64,000 nt of DNA from Bolinopsis microptera (taxonomy: Eukaryota; Ctenophora; Tentaculata; Lobata; Bolinopsidae), in contig NC_087074.1 in assembly GCF_026151205.1 (NCBI RefSeq), forward strand, positions 7,543,726 through 7,607,725, read 5' to 3'. This document shows, piece after piece, positions 10,867 through 22,998 of this stretch. The position numbers and the translations under genes were made by a program. The stretch's first letter is position 1. Every line of letters starts with the position of its first letter. The notes under the pieces were generated by a model. The model was not told the DNA's origin. It did no database searches and was given only the letters and a program-made list of their open reading frames with translations.

Positions 10867-12694
10867 CTGACATGTCATAATATAGACTTTCAGACAAATT
10901 GGGGCGGGCCACGCCGTCTTCTAGCGCAGGGTCTGGGTCACACCGCCCACGTGTCATACAGCCGGGGTCGCGCCCACGTGCGGTACAGCGCAGCACATCT
11001 AGCGTTCAGGGTTGCCAGCAAATAAACCTTTAAAGAACAGCATCTTACAAGGTTTCCTTTCAAGTGGTTTAAGAATGTTGGTTTAAAAAGGCTCCTATAA
11101 AGAGGACTTTAAAAACCTTAAATTTTATTTTTGACGACCCTCAAAAAACAGACGGCCCTAAACAGCCTTTATACCCTGAAAATTGCTGGTGACCCCAGTT
11201 CCCGCGTAGCTGTGTGGCACGTCATGTGACCGAATCGGGAAACTGTGCTAGAAAACGGCTCAAAAGGCACTGGTCTGCCGATAAAAGAACTTGAATTTAA
11301 CATAATGGAGTTTTTAAATCATTTTAAAATGTGGTGAAAGCTTCTTTGTTACATGTGATTTAAATTTTAATTTGCGGACAGAAAATGTATATAATATAAA
11401 AACAAAAAATGCTAAAAACTGTTTTAAATGTCTTTTGAAATAAAATCTTGATTGATACGGAGTAATGGTGCAATTAGGTACTAATTGATTAGTAATTAAT
11501 TACTAACGTGGTTCCAAATTTTCATTTGTACTGATCATCGTACACGGCTAGGCGTATTTAATAATACTAAAATAGAACTTTCAGCCATAACTATTTGGAA
11601 ACAAATATTTGGTAACAAATATTTCCATATTTGGGCATGGTTGTAACCATATTTGGACACATGAAAGTGTTGAAGGTTGAACTGGACAGTGTTTTTGTCA
11701 CATATAACTATTCTGATGGAAATGTACGAGAATACACTTGCCAGGAGTATACATGCATTCTTTATCACATGGAGTAGAGTGAGACCTTTACAAGAAGGAC
11801 TCGAAACTTTATAAATAATACGAGGACCTGAAACCTTACATTATACACTGTGCGTCAGTACAATGAGAAAATATCATGAGATATAGTCAATAATATAGCA
11901 ACTCACACATACCATGTATTAGTACATTTTTCAGAAAATCATTTAAAGCACCTTGGAGTGAAAATTTGATGTGTTTAAGCTTTCAAAACTTTTTGTACGA
12001 CTTTTGTAATTGTTCTTTAGTTTTTAAAATGTGAAAAGTAGATTGTAATCTTAATTATTGTAAGATCAGCGGAAAACTTGAAAAACATTAAAAAATGGAT
12101 AATCGAAGAAATTAAGCAGAAAGTTAATGATTTTTCAGGATATTGGTTTCGTTCGATGATTTAAATTTGCTTGATTTGAAAATTGTAAATTGTGTAAAAA
12201 GTTTATACTGATAAGATATGAATAAAGTGATAAGGTTATATGTGCATTGTGCATTGTGCATTGTGCGTGTCATCTAACTGAAGGGGTTTAAATTTTAGAT
12301 TTCCAACCCTCACCAGTCACCACACTTATATTGCTCAGGAGTGTGGTTTCTAAAGATCTTTTAATTAGATATTACACCGAGACGCACGTGATACCTAAAT
12401 AAGGAAATAAGCACAAGGATCTACTAACACTATTATGATATATTCTATATCTTATACTTCGTGTAATGAACGGTTTATCAGTAATCAAGTTATAAAAATG
12501 GATAATAAATGTAGCAAAGTTATAGTAAATTTGGAAGATTTATGCGATAAAGATAAAGATTGTTGATACATGATTTATAATAAGTTACTAATTAATTAGT
12601 AATTGGCTGTGTAGTCTCAAACGATGATTGGAGATGTTTTAGTTTCTGTAATAAATAAAGAGGATGATACGTTATAATATTATATGATATAAAT
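10867..12694. other. TENT5 3' untranslated region and downstream AT-rich sequence
   Basis: No supported gene. It holds the candidate poly(A) signals of TENT5 and a short run of GTGCATT units near 12241. Otherwise it is AT-rich and featureless. Confidence 0.5.
11439..11444 (+). promoter_or_regulatory. Candidate poly(A) signal of TENT5
   Basis: AATAAA lies 570 bases after the TENT5 stop codon. An earlier AATAAA near 11021 and a later one near 12222 are alternatives, so the true 3' end is not fixed by sequence alone. Confidence 0.35.
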
Positions 12695-13145
12695 ACACTA
12701 GAATCCCTTTTTATCAGCTTTTAGAGTAGGGAGAGAGAAAGTCGAGATTTGGTCCTCCTGTCACTTTTCAAACCAATGAATTATAATACTATAATACCTC
12801 CGCCACTGAGTGCTGCGCGCTATAATTCCCGACAGCTTGCTGGAGGGAATTTGCGGGCACGAAGTTGCGGAGGTATTATATTTTATAATACGTTCCGGTT
12901 CCGATTGCAGAAGGGGTGTAATCCGATACGTGCGCATCATACAATATAGTGTCTAATATATAGAACGCCAGTGTTATTTGTTTTGAAACTTGCCGCCAGC
13001 CAGTCTGAGTCTGGGCTGATAATACCCTCGCTTCTCTTGCGGGAAAAATGAGCAAATTATCAGCCCTCGGTGTCCCCGAGTTTTAGTGGATATAATTCCC
13101 GGAAGGTATTATAAGTTTTAACAGCCTTGAAAGGGGTTCTAGTGT
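12695..13145. mobile_element. Probable Tc1/mariner-type MITE
   Basis: The termini CACTAGAATCCCTTT at 12695 and AAAGGGGTTCTAGTG ending at 13145 are inverted with one mismatch, and both are flanked by TA, the mariner target dinucleotide. Subterminal copies of TATAATTCCC and TATAATACC(T)TCCG occur inside both ends. There is no transposase frame. The element is about 451 bp and non-autonomous. The TA duplication alone is weak evidence because the flanks are AT-rich. Confidence 0.6.
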
Positions 13146-16100
13146 ATGCTTTCTATGTATTTACTATTTTGGGTTTTCTGGGCTTCAACGAGGGTGTAAC
13201 GGCACGTTACAATATAATATGAAGATAATATGAAGATAATATAAAGATAATATTATTCCCTTATATGGTTCGCTGTATTTCTGGTTACTGTCCGCTGTTT
13301 AACAAAGATAATAGTAACTTGGTTTTAGGGCTCATGTTTACTATGATCTTGTTGCTTTATTGGTACTGTGTTATGAAATGTAGCGTGGAATTAAGGCTAG
13401 ATAATTAAGGTACAGCGTGGAATTAAGGCTCACTACACTGCAGTTAACACTATAGCACCAAATTCTCACCATTCACACTGTAACACCCACCCTGGAGAGC
13501 ATTTGTCACGCTTCAAACACCGTACTGCAACACTCCAAATACCGGCACCAAATACCGGCACCAAATACCTGGCAAATACCTGGCTAACCAGCGAGCAATT
13601 TCATCTGACAACACTCTGACAACACTCTGACAACACTCTGACAACACTCTGACAAGAGAGTGCAGAAATGTAAACTCCATCTGCAGGAACTCTGCTCTAC
13701 TGTCTGTCAATGCTCGCTGTTTTTAGAACTCAGCCGTTAAAAAACTAAAAAAGAATACAAAAACACTCCGGCCAGTCCTTTTACCAAGAATAAAATAAAG
13801 ATATTCACCATTGCGTAAATGAGACTCGGGCAGGCTCAATCATGTCCACTGTCCAGGCTAGGCTAAGATTTGTCCCTCCCTCCCAAGACCCAGGTACCTG
13901 GTACGTGTCCCCTCTTATATGATTGTCTCCTCATTATTTGATTATATAATGAGGTGATTGTAGTGTAGGAGGTGTGTGGCATTGCTTCTTCATAGGAGGT
14001 GTGTGGTATTGGCCATTGCTTCTCTTCTCTTAACAGTAATTAATACTAGCTTCATCGTAAATTGTGGAAACTAGATAAACTTTATGTAAAATAAGCAGCA
14101 TCCAATGGAGTGCCAGGTAAAACCTGAGCATCCGATTGAGTTACAGTTCTAAATGTTTTAAAACTCTGGTAGGTATCTTAGATGCATTCCAATTTCCAGG
14201 CTATCTAATAATCTAACACCCAATCTCACGTACTCACCCAAATTCCAGGCTATCTAGCACCAAATTTCACGTACTCACCGAAATTCCAGGCTGTTAGTCC
14301 ACGCTTTCTAAAAATTCCACGCTACTTTCGTTACTAAATGTACTCTTTAATAGGTTAAGATAATATAATGTAGATTTACTTGTTTTGACATGATAAGACG
14401 AGGTTGTTTACTGAGATGTTAAATGTTAAGCTGTGGAAACGTCATGTCTGTGACGTCATGCCCTGGTAACTGTGACATGGGAGCTGTATATTCTTTATTT
14501 GGTTTTTAACTGAAACATATATAAAAGTGTGTTGCCATGGTAGCACATTATAAACTGTGAACATTGTTATTGTTGTTATTTATTTTCACCACACTTTAAA
14601 CAAATTGTTTTTATTTAAGGTTCCAATATCAGCCACAGAGTCTACCCTGGTATTTTCTGCAACATAATGCAAGAATTGAATGGGTCTGGGATAATAAGGT
14701 GCAAAGTTGCAAATCGCACCAGAGTATGTCCAGATTATAATAAACCGGATACCGGGACGGATTTCCTGTCGGTTCCCTGTGTTGGACGGGCTTTCCAAAG
14801 TTCGACAGGATAATATTAGGGTAATATCTCACTGAAATTGTGGGAATCCTAAATAAATTGATGATATCTAGGATTACAATAATTAGTGAAGTTACACCGC
14901 TCACTGGATTAAATATAGCTCCTTTATCCCTGACTACTTTAACACTCTACTGTCTCCGGTAAGTGAAGCAGTTTTATCAGATTTATCAACTGATTATTAC
15001 GGGGGCTTGGGGAATATGGGAATTGGTTTTTATGATACTTTCAACAGAGCAGAGGGAAATCAAAACTATTTACCTAGGCACATACCACTTACCAGTAACT
15101 ATTCGGGGGGTTTAGTATCAGAATAGTTAAGTAGATTTTGTACTTTAGGACAGGCCAAGGAGTCAGGTTTACAATCAATAATTACTTTCCAGCCAGGAAT
15201 TAACATTGGTAACTCTTATAACTTTATAAGCACCCTCAATAGAATGTGACCTACAGTCTATAGTCATGCTAGAAAGTGCAGCTCAATGTTAATATCATCG
15301 AGAGAAGCCCCACGGTACGTGGAGCCGCTTCTGTCCAAAAGTTCAGCTACCCCTTGCACACTGCACACAATACAGCCTGCAGGCGTCTTGAAGTAGTTTA
15401 CCAAGTGTGAGAAATTATGTTTAAAGTACAGTGACTGGAACTGTAATCGCTACAACTTACTCGTATCCTCACTCACACGTGCACAATTGTTACAACTTAC
15501 TCACACGTGTCGCTAATACCTACAATATGGACTGATAAGTATTGTAGGTATTAGCTATATTATCTGGAGGGTGTTCTGGAAACAAATTGTAAGTGGTACG
15601 AAAGGGTACGAAAGACTTATGGTTATGAAGGCTGGCAGGCATTATGTGCATAATAACATATCATTATGTGGAGCCATGTTGGGAGTTAACAATTGGTCTG
15701 TTAATAAGTTTATTAATGAGTTATGTTCATAATAACTTTATAATAATAAGTTATGTTTATATAATACGTTGTGTTTATATAGTAAGTTATGGTACTCTTT
15801 TAAATGGGATGTTAGTCGCCTTGATGACCGAAACACCTCTTCAATTTATTCAGTTTGTACAGGGAGATGTATAAAGTAATGTTAATATGAACTATAATAA
15901 TACTTTAAATATAATAGTACCTGCCTGCTAATATTATATTATATACTATATTTTGGACTGTAGTTACTCCTTCGTAAATATAATAGTTACCAGTGACCCA
16001 GCTGAGATGTGGGACCAAGTGTTTTAGAAAGCATTATTCCACAGTAATTATATAACCATTATATTATGTAACGATTGATAAGGACCCAGGATCCCACCAC

Positions 16101-17410
16101 ACCTGGTTAATAGTATCACGTGTGACCAATAGCTAGCAGGTACAGGTACAACGCTATACCAGTAGCTAGGTAGCTCTTTGGGCTGCCTTTTGTGGGTTAC
16201 TCCTTCATAAAGTGCACCCGTATCACAGCTGAACAGGTTTTAGGTACGTAGGTTAATTTCTACGAAATATAGGTATGTTTCTCTAAATCAAGGTGAATTT
16301 ATCTCAGGATTATAATACTAGTGCAGTTGTTACTAGTGACTCAGCTAGTGCAGATGTTCGTGACAGCTTTGTTAAATAAATCAATACAACACGGACTGAT
16401 ATAACAGCAGTTTTCTCGTCACAAGTTACAATAGATCTGGATACTAACTGGAAGCTGGTCGGTTAAATAACGTGTCCAGAAAGAGACGACCCACTAATTT
16501 GTAAACCGCACGTGCTACTGCGCGCACTAGCATAACATAGTGGCTAGTTAAGTATAATATCGGTCATGCTTCTGACACAGCATCTCGTCTGAATATTGCT
16601 ACTTTTCTTGGGAAAACTAAAACTTATGTAAGGTTAGTAAATTCTGGCCTAGGATTAAGGATTGGCTTACGATTGCTGAGCTTACTGCTGGAATTTATTG
16701 GTTGAAACCATGTTTAAACTGGTGTTGTGTTGCAACATTTAATTACTTTATGTAAAATAAATATGTTATACAGCAGATCTGTCAAGACTCCAGTAAAGCA
16801 GTAACCAAATCAAAATACTTTGTTATAGTTTTTAAATATTATAAATATTATGACCATTATATTTTATAATATGACATAAAAATGTATATTTAAATGTTAC
16901 TATATGCACATTGCACATAACAATGGTTTGTAATATTACTAACAATTCCATGCGTATGTAGAATGACATTAACTTGATTTTATAAATTAAATATAAGCTT
17001 TCTGACCGCAAGACATTGACTATACGATAAAATTAGACGCTATCATCTGTTGTTTTTACGGCATTAAATTAAAACGTTATATAAATGTAAGTAAGATTTC
17101 CCCAGATAGAGGAATTAAATTACTGAATGTTGTCTCTAAAACGTCAGGATATTGTAACGCTGTCTCTAAGAATATCTCTAAGCTCATACAAGTCCATTAT
17201 ACAGGTATCTAATTCTGACTTAACACGTGTCTCACGGTCCACAGCCAGCTATACAATGCGCTCGGGATCAAATACTTCAAATCCGGTGCTTTGATTGGTT
17301 ATTTTAGATCCATTACGATTTGTTCAGAATTCCAATGATCTACCGGTTTCAGCAAAAAAAGATTTCGCAGCCAGTATCTTGCATAACTCAGCCGGTATCT
17401 TGCATAATAC
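13146..17410. other. Intergenic AT-rich stretch
   Basis: I find no gene here. It contains a small 11-bp tandem array (CTCTGACAACA, about five copies, 13606-13655). A diverged element beginning TATCTGGAGGG near 15560 resembles sequences near 23255 and 25718. Numerous short AT-rich palindromes are also present. Open frames at 14586-14904 and 15644-15874 show no family features. Confidence 0.5.
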
Positions 17411-17942
17411 AGCCGGCTCTCTCTCAGCCACTAGCCGGATCTCTCTCAGCCACTAGCCGGCTCTCTCTCTCAGCCACTAGCCGGATCTCTCTCAGCCACT
17501 AGCCGGCTCTCTCTCAGCCACTAGCCGGCTCTCTCTCTCAGCCACTAGCCGGCTCTCTCTCAGCCACTAGCCGGCTCTCTCTCAGCCACTAGCCGGCTCT
17601 CTCTCAGCCACTAGCCGGCTCTCTCAGCCACTAGCCACTCTCTCCCAGCCACTAGCCGGCTCTCTCTCAGCCACTAGCCGGCTCTCTCTCAGCCACTAGC
17701 CGGCTCTCTCTCAGCCACTAGCCTGCTCTCTCTCAGCCACTAGCCGGCTCTCTCTCTCTCAGCCACTAGCCGGCTCTCTCTCAGCCACTAGCCGGCTCTC
17801 TCTCAGCCACTAGCCGGCTCTCTCTCAGCCACTAGCCGGCGCTTTCTCTCAGCTACTAGCCGGCTCTCTCTCAGCCACTAGCCGGCTCTCTCTCAGCCAC
17901 TAGCCGGCTCTCTCTCAGCCACTAGCCTGCTCTCTCTCAGCC
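17411..17942. repeat. 22-bp minisatellite, about 24 copies
   Basis: The unit CAGCCACTAGCCGGCTCTCT repeats with small length changes caused by extra CT dinucleotides. A few units carry CCTG or CGAT variants. The array lies between genes and is locally far more GC-rich than its surroundings. Confidence 0.95.
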
Positions 17943-19970
17943 CTACATGACATATTTTATCCTCCTGTAAGGTGTGAGGTCTCCCTAACACTACCCCTAC
18001 AAGGTGTGACTAGTCAAGCTGTTCTATCCTCTCCCACTGCAGCTGCAGAGCAAGCCTGCTGGGTCCGGGATTGGGAATACTGTGCTCTCGTTGGTTGACG
18101 CAGTGGGAATACCGTGTTTTGATTGGCTGAGGTGGGTCAAGTGGTTCAAATAGTCGAGTGTGGCCATGAGAGAGTAGGCCTGGTGTGTGTGTGTGTACTG
18201 TCACTGGGTGGAGTTGGTGGTTTATAGCCCTGAATATCACACATTCGTTTTATTTTAAGTTAATCCTGGTTGTGATATCATGTTTTATTTGTACAAACTG
18301 ATTCTTTAAAGTGTGATCTCAGAGGCAGTTGACATCTTGGCAACAACCGTACACAACCTTACAACACTCCACCAGGCCTCCAAAGTGTGAAAAAATTGTA
18401 TTTCGGAGTCTGGCATAGGAATGCTTGCGGAGTGTAGGAATGTTTGCACATTTTAACACGTGGTTTGCTGTCACGTGGCTTGACTCGGTCTCCAAGTACA
18501 CACAAATATTATACACATACAGTTCCCACCGTAGTCAATAATAACAGCAATCCTCAGGAAATGGAGCTATTATCTGTCATAGTTTTGTGAAAAAGTAGAC
18601 ATCAGTTTAATCCTAAATTCTAAATCAACCAAGCAGAGCTTAGTGTACCTGTCTCAGAGTAATAATAGACTTATGATCCGGTCATCAAGGCGCAGACACA
18701 AAACTTTCTATTTACTTTATGTTTTACTGAAAGTTTTAAACATAATATTGTTAGATTATAATCATATTTTATTATATAAATACGGCTCTATCATCCTGCA
18801 TTAGTTATTAGCTAGACTTGGCAGTCGGCACGTATAAATCTACGATACAGTACTATAATTTTGCAGCTTTGCAGTTAAATTTTGCAACTTAACACCTATT
18901 TATCCGGTATCCCTCTAGTTTCAACGGTTAAATTCGATTCCTGCATCTGTAAGATCTCCGAATTCTACAATTCTGTTTAACGGAATCTACAAAAATTATC
19001 GGCTACAGTAGTGGATAACAATATAAATTTAGCAGAATGTTTCAAGAACCCCCCTCCAGAATGTTTCAAGAACCCCCCTCCAGGTTTAACAAAATCATCT
19101 GTGCACCTTGCAGGATTAGTTGATTGCCCTTAGGGACTCTTCACATATTTCGAATATTTTGTGAACAACACTCTCGCTAGAGTTTAGACTCCCCTGTGTG
19201 TTTACTGTTTACACACTTCTCTATTCTGTGTACAAATTAAATTAGCGGAAACATTTCCGCCAATTCCGAGACCCCTCATCCTACTGACGTAGTGTATGTG
19301 AACAATCCTACACGTCATTCCAGGACAAACCCAGCTTGATCTACCATTATAGCTTTATACTTAATATAGGATGCACTCTTTCTGAAGTTAGATATTCTCC
19401 TGTTCCAGTGTAGTAGCCTAAAGTTAAATATTCTCCTGATATTGTCCTGTTCTAGGTGTTGAAGTAAGCTGGATGTTCCCCTGAACCCACTGTTTACTAA
19501 TAACCAGGTAGGTTTAACCCAATACCACTGTAGTGCAGTAACATTGACGCCTCCCCACCCCAGTACGCAGGTGTAGGTGCCTAGTACACAGTGTAGTGTA
19601 AGCTAGTTCTAACTCACTATGTACATGATGTGTGGTATTTGTAGAGTCACTGTCGCCACGTTCAATGTTATAATATCAACTTCCAGCCCAGTTCCCCGGT
19701 TACTTCCCCGGCAGTGACAATTGGATATTGCTCTGTAGTCTTAATATCAATAAGCTCTGTATAGCCTATAATACAATGAGATGCGAGCGATTTATTATTG
19801 GCAAGGTCTAGTGGCTTTATTGTAAGACCTATGCCACAAAGATAAATACACGGAATCATCAGAAATTTTCACCAGAAACTATCACAAAGCTCAGAAAATT
19901 CATCATATAACTATTCAGAATTATGTGGCATTATTATACATAATGATAATATCTTTGTGTCCGTACTGTT
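17943..19970. other. Intergenic stretch, no supported gene
   Basis: It contains a GT run near 18183 and a 23-bp duplication, TTTCAAGAACCCCCCTCCAG, at 19038-19083. The same sequence reappears inverted near 23255 as a dispersed repeat. Open frames at 18010-18240 and 18319-18516 show no recognisable features. Confidence 0.5.
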
Positions 19971-20039
19971 ATTATGAGTATTATGAGTTTAGATTGAAAT
20001 TGGCTAATCTCCTCTGAATTGAATACAAATAACACACGT

Positions 20040-20085
20040 TATTGCCGACGTTTCGCCCCCATGGCTTCTTCAAGGCGGAACAAAA
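20040..20085 (-). ncRNA. Degenerate hammerhead-ribozyme-like motif
   Basis: Read on the minus strand the motif is TTGAAGA, then a short GCC...GGC stem with an AUGGG-type loop, then GAAACGTC. This follows the hammerhead core layout (CUGANGA, stem II, GAA, ACGU, cleavage after C). Penelope-like elements are known to carry minimal hammerheads whose third helix is the self-complementary ACGU. The first core base is U instead of C, so cleavage is probably weak or lost. Confidence 0.55.
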
Positions 20086-20339
20086 ACTTTGTTACATAGT
20101 GACCTGGTAAATATCCAAATTAATACATAAAACTCTGAGAAACATTAAAAATAAATGGGAAGATTCTAAGCGGTAGAAAATTTTAAAGCAAAAGATAGAT
20201 GTTAGGCCAAAGAATCTAGAACTGTCCAATATTTGAGAGCTAGACCAACGTACACAGAACAGCAACGAAAATAGCTTCCTACTCCCTAACATTTTCGGGG
20301 AAACTGAAAGGGTGCCACGTACATATATTTTGATGACAT

Positions 20340-21851
20340 TTACATAATAGCCCATGTGGTCTTTTGCCACGAGTCTGCTTCAGGTGAGAGCTGAGTGTTT
20401 ATTTTAGGAAGTAACTGCTTGATATACAGTGATTGCCAGATCATTCGGTCTGCATAATCCTTACATACTTTGAGGACTTCAAATTTAAATGGTTCGATAG
20501 GAATTTCTTTTATTTCAGGGTGTGACATGAGATAATGTTTCCCCATGGCTGTCTTGTTATTTTTATTCCTTACAGATTTTAGGTGTTCCCAGCATCTGTT
20601 GCGTTTGAACCTGCCTGTTTCACCACAGTACTTTGCATTGCAGATATTGCATGTCAGTTTGTACGCTATGTTCTTCTGCATACATAGATCATCACAATCA
20701 TAGCACTTTGAAGCACTCTGTTTGTTGCATGGTGTAGGGTGTAGTGCTGATCTAGTGAGTATTTCTCCCAGTTTCTTGTCCGGATAAAATGATACTTTGG
20801 TTTTGTCCAATAGATCATTTTGACGTAGAATCTGATATACTTTCCGTTTGTGGTATTCATTAACATATGGGAGGCTTAGGTACTGTGTGATTCTCAGTCG
20901 TGTCTGGTTAGGTGGTTTATCTTTGTTTATTTCCCTCGTCAAACTCTCTATAACACTGGGTGTAAAATCGTTGGAGAGTAACATGTCTTTGATTTTATTT
21001 ACACCACGTTGTTTGAATTCGTCTGTAGATCCATTTCTCACTGCTCTTAACAACTCGTTCCTAGCACTATTCATAATAGTACTTCTCGGATGTCCAGAGT
21101 TGTAGTTGAGGAATATGCCCAAACTTGTCGGTTTTATGAAGAGTTCGAATTGTGGTTTATCTGAGTTCTCTTGCAAGTGGATAGTGAGATCTAAGAAGTC
21201 TATTTGTTTAGGGTTAGCTTCATATGTGAACTGAATTTTCGGGTTAAGCGTGTTAACATACTTAAAGAGTTGACTGACGTCATTTTCTGTTCCTTCCCCT
21301 ATAGTGATACAGTCATCAACATACCTGTTCCAGCAATACACAGGCATGAGATTTGATGGTCTATCTCCTGGTTCAGCTTCACTGTATGTGAAATCTTGTT
21401 CCAGTAATGGTTTCTCTACTGTCAAGTATACGTATATGATGGCAAATGGTGGGGCTGGTTTTACTCCCATCCCTAGTCCTTCCGTTTGTCTATAGTATTG
21501 TTCATCAAATCTAAAATATGCAGACTGAGTCACGGTTTTCAGCATAGTGACAAAGTCAAGGTGTTCTATCCCAAGCATATCGATTTTATCCCTGTGATGT
21601 TTGATAAAGTCTGAGACCACTTTGACTCCATGTTCCAGTGGGATGTTGGTGTATAGGCTCTTCACATCGGCTGTTATGAGCATGTGATTGGAGTTTATTG
21701 AGCATTGTTGCAGTCGCTGTCGGGCCTCAGTGGAGTCTTTGAGGTGAACAGGTACATACTGAAGGGCTTGTTTCAAGATGTGGTTGGTAGCATGTCCAAG
21801 TCTCTCTCCTGGTGAGTCAACTTGTGATGTTACTGGTCGTAGTGGGGGTGT
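20340..21851 (-). CDS. Penelope-like reverse transcriptase / GIY-YIG endonuclease, N-terminally truncated
   Basis: The frame is open from the element boundary at 21851 to the stop at 20340, giving 503 residues with no internal stop. Reverse transcriptase blocks appear in order: PPLRPVTS at the start, TADVKSLYTNIP (about 60-71), GLGMGVKPAPPFA (about 126-137) and the catalytic RYVDD (about 176-180). After a linker comes a Cys cluster (KCYDCDDLC) and a GIY-YIG-like domain opening AYKLTCNICNAKYCGETGR (about 396-414). The motif that normally carries the catalytic glutamate (R-x-x-x-E-A-L-Y-I in relatives) reads RMIWQSLYIK, with Gln in place of Glu, so the nuclease may be inactive. The N-terminal part of the polyprotein is missing, so this copy is not autonomous. 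The long intact frame suggests a fairly recent insertion. Confidence 0.9.
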   Translation of the reverse strand, partial: TPPLRPVTSQVDSPGERLGHATNHILKQALQYVPVHLKDSTEARQRLQQCSINSNHMLITADVKSLYTNIPLEHGVKVVSDFIKHHRDKIDMLGIEHLDFVTMLKTVTQSAYFRFDEQYYRQTEGLGMGVKPAPPFAIIYVYLTVEKPLLEQDFTYSEAEPGDRPSNLMPVYCWNRYVDDCITIGEGTENDVSQLFKYVNTLNPKIQFTYEANPKQIDFLDLTIHLQENSDKPQFELFIKPTSLGIFLNYNSGHPRSTIMNSARNELLRAVRNGSTDEFKQRGVNKIKDMLLSNDFTPSVIESLTREINKDKPPNQTRLRITQYLSLPYVNEYHKRKVYQILRQNDLLDKTKVSFYPDKKLGEILTRSALHPTPCNKQSASKCYDCDDLCMQKNIAYKLTCNICNAKYCGETGRFKRNRCWEHLKSVRNKNNKTAMGKHYLMSHPEIKEIPIEPFKFEVLKVCKDYADRMIWQSLYIKQLLPKINTQLSPEADSWQKTTWAIM

Positions 21852-21880
21852 ATTATGAGTATTGCTGAAAGCACAGTGTA

Positions 21881-22748
21881 CCTTAGTGCAAGAAATATAG
21901 GCGGCAAGAAATTAAGGCGATTCTGACAAAATCGCCTTAATTTCTTGCCGCCTTAATATCTGACCACCGTAATTTCTAACCGCCTTAATTTTTTTTCTTG
22001 CGATTTTTTCATAAGAAATTTTCGTGTGATTTTATTATTTTAAATTTACATGTCGATTTCGTTATTTGCTAGAATTCAATGAAATACATATTTAAAATAA
22101 ATTAACTTGAGTCTAAATACATTAATATATCAATTAATATTCTCGTCTTCTCCTTCTTCATCAGAGTCATATATCTCCAGCAGCTGCAATCCATAACCAA
22201 GATAGTCGTCGTCATCTTGCTCCGTCGTGTCTGGAAATAGCTTCTTGATAATATCAGCTGATTCATCCTCCAAACGTTTGTCGAAGCTGTACTTTTCGTC
22301 GACTAACTTCTTGAGGAGCGTTATTCCCTTCTCATTGGTCCATGAAGCAGTTACAGATACATAAAAATTCCTTGCCGCGTACAGAATGTGCACTATCATT
22401 TTGTCAAATGCAATGAATATACCAATTGACTTGCAGTTTGCTGATGTAGTGGATGTCTACCTAATTTAAAATTATAAACTTAGACGACAGAACAGCAATC
22501 ACTATAAATATAATGTGCATGCACCATTTAGTTTTTATGTGACCAATGTCCAATATATCGTATTTTTAAACAGATTTCTATGCTTTATAGACTGATAAAA
22601 GAATAAAATTGACACTATTTCGACCAAAACTATAACCAAATTTGCGATCAAAAATCGTATTTTTTCCGAAAAAAATATCGCCTTAATTTCTTGCCGCCTT
22701 AATTTCTAGCGCCTTATATTCTTGCCGCCTATATTTCTTGCACTAAGG
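21881..22748. mobile_element. 868-bp foldback DNA transposon inserted without target duplication
   Basis: Perfect 30-bp terminal inverted repeats start CCTTAGTGCAAGAAATATAG. Inside each end, copies of TTAAGGCGGCAAGAAA recur, and the left end folds into a 21-bp-stem hairpin (21900-21953). The same host sequence occurs uninterrupted at 22999-23108. Removing exactly 868 bases restores the two 110-bp copies to equal length, so nothing was duplicated at the target (GTGTA / AGGCC). One 89-codon frame lies inside. The superfamily is not identifiable; insertion without duplication is unusual for an inverted-repeat transposon. Confidence 0.85.
22130..22399 (-). CDS. Small acidic protein inside the foldback transposon, function unknown
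   Basis: An 89-residue frame with a predicted helical, mixed-charge N-terminal half and a very acidic tail (EQDDDDYLGYG, DSDEEGEDEN). It starts with ATG and is the only sizeable frame in the element. I recognise no domain. It could be the remnant of a transposon protein, the end of a captured host gene or a chance frame. Its base composition is more balanced than the surrounding AT-rich transposon sequence, which favours a coding past. Confidence 0.35.
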   Translation of the reverse strand: MIVHILYAARNFYVSVTASWTNEKGITLLKKLVDEKYSFDKRLEDESADIIKKLFPDTTEQDDDDYLGYGLQLLEIYDSDEEGEDENIN

Positions 22749-22998
22749 AGGCCTACACGGACCGCCTCTAACTAGTCAATCCCTGTTTACATGCCGTGTA
22801 GCAGGGGACTAGAAAGAGCTAAACTAGTAAGCGGGGCATAGCCAATACACTAAACTTCCATCATTGAGTATATTACCAACCAGAAGGAAAATTTCCTTGT
22901 GTTTGGAATCTACCAAGACGAAAGTTGTACAATCCAGCGAAATTCCGAAGAATCATTCCAGTAGACTAGGCGCATTGCAACCACAGCCACGAAAATAC

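Larger units (their letters stand above)
19971..21863 (-). mobile_element. 5'-truncated Penelope-like retroelement with 12-bp target duplication
   Basis: The body spans 19983-21851 and is read on the minus strand. Exact copies of ATTATGAGTATT flank it at 19971-19982 and 21852-21863, giving a 12-bp target-site duplication. It encodes a reverse transcriptase joined to a GIY-YIG endonuclease, the hallmark of Penelope-like elements. It carries a hammerhead-like motif 3' of the open frame, also typical of the class. The copy begins inside the reverse transcriptase domain, so it is truncated at its 5' end, as most such insertions are. Confidence 0.88.

Noticed and set aside
17411-17942. Possible CRISPR-like array
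   Set aside because: Units are contiguous with no unique spacers; this is a minisatellite in animal DNA.
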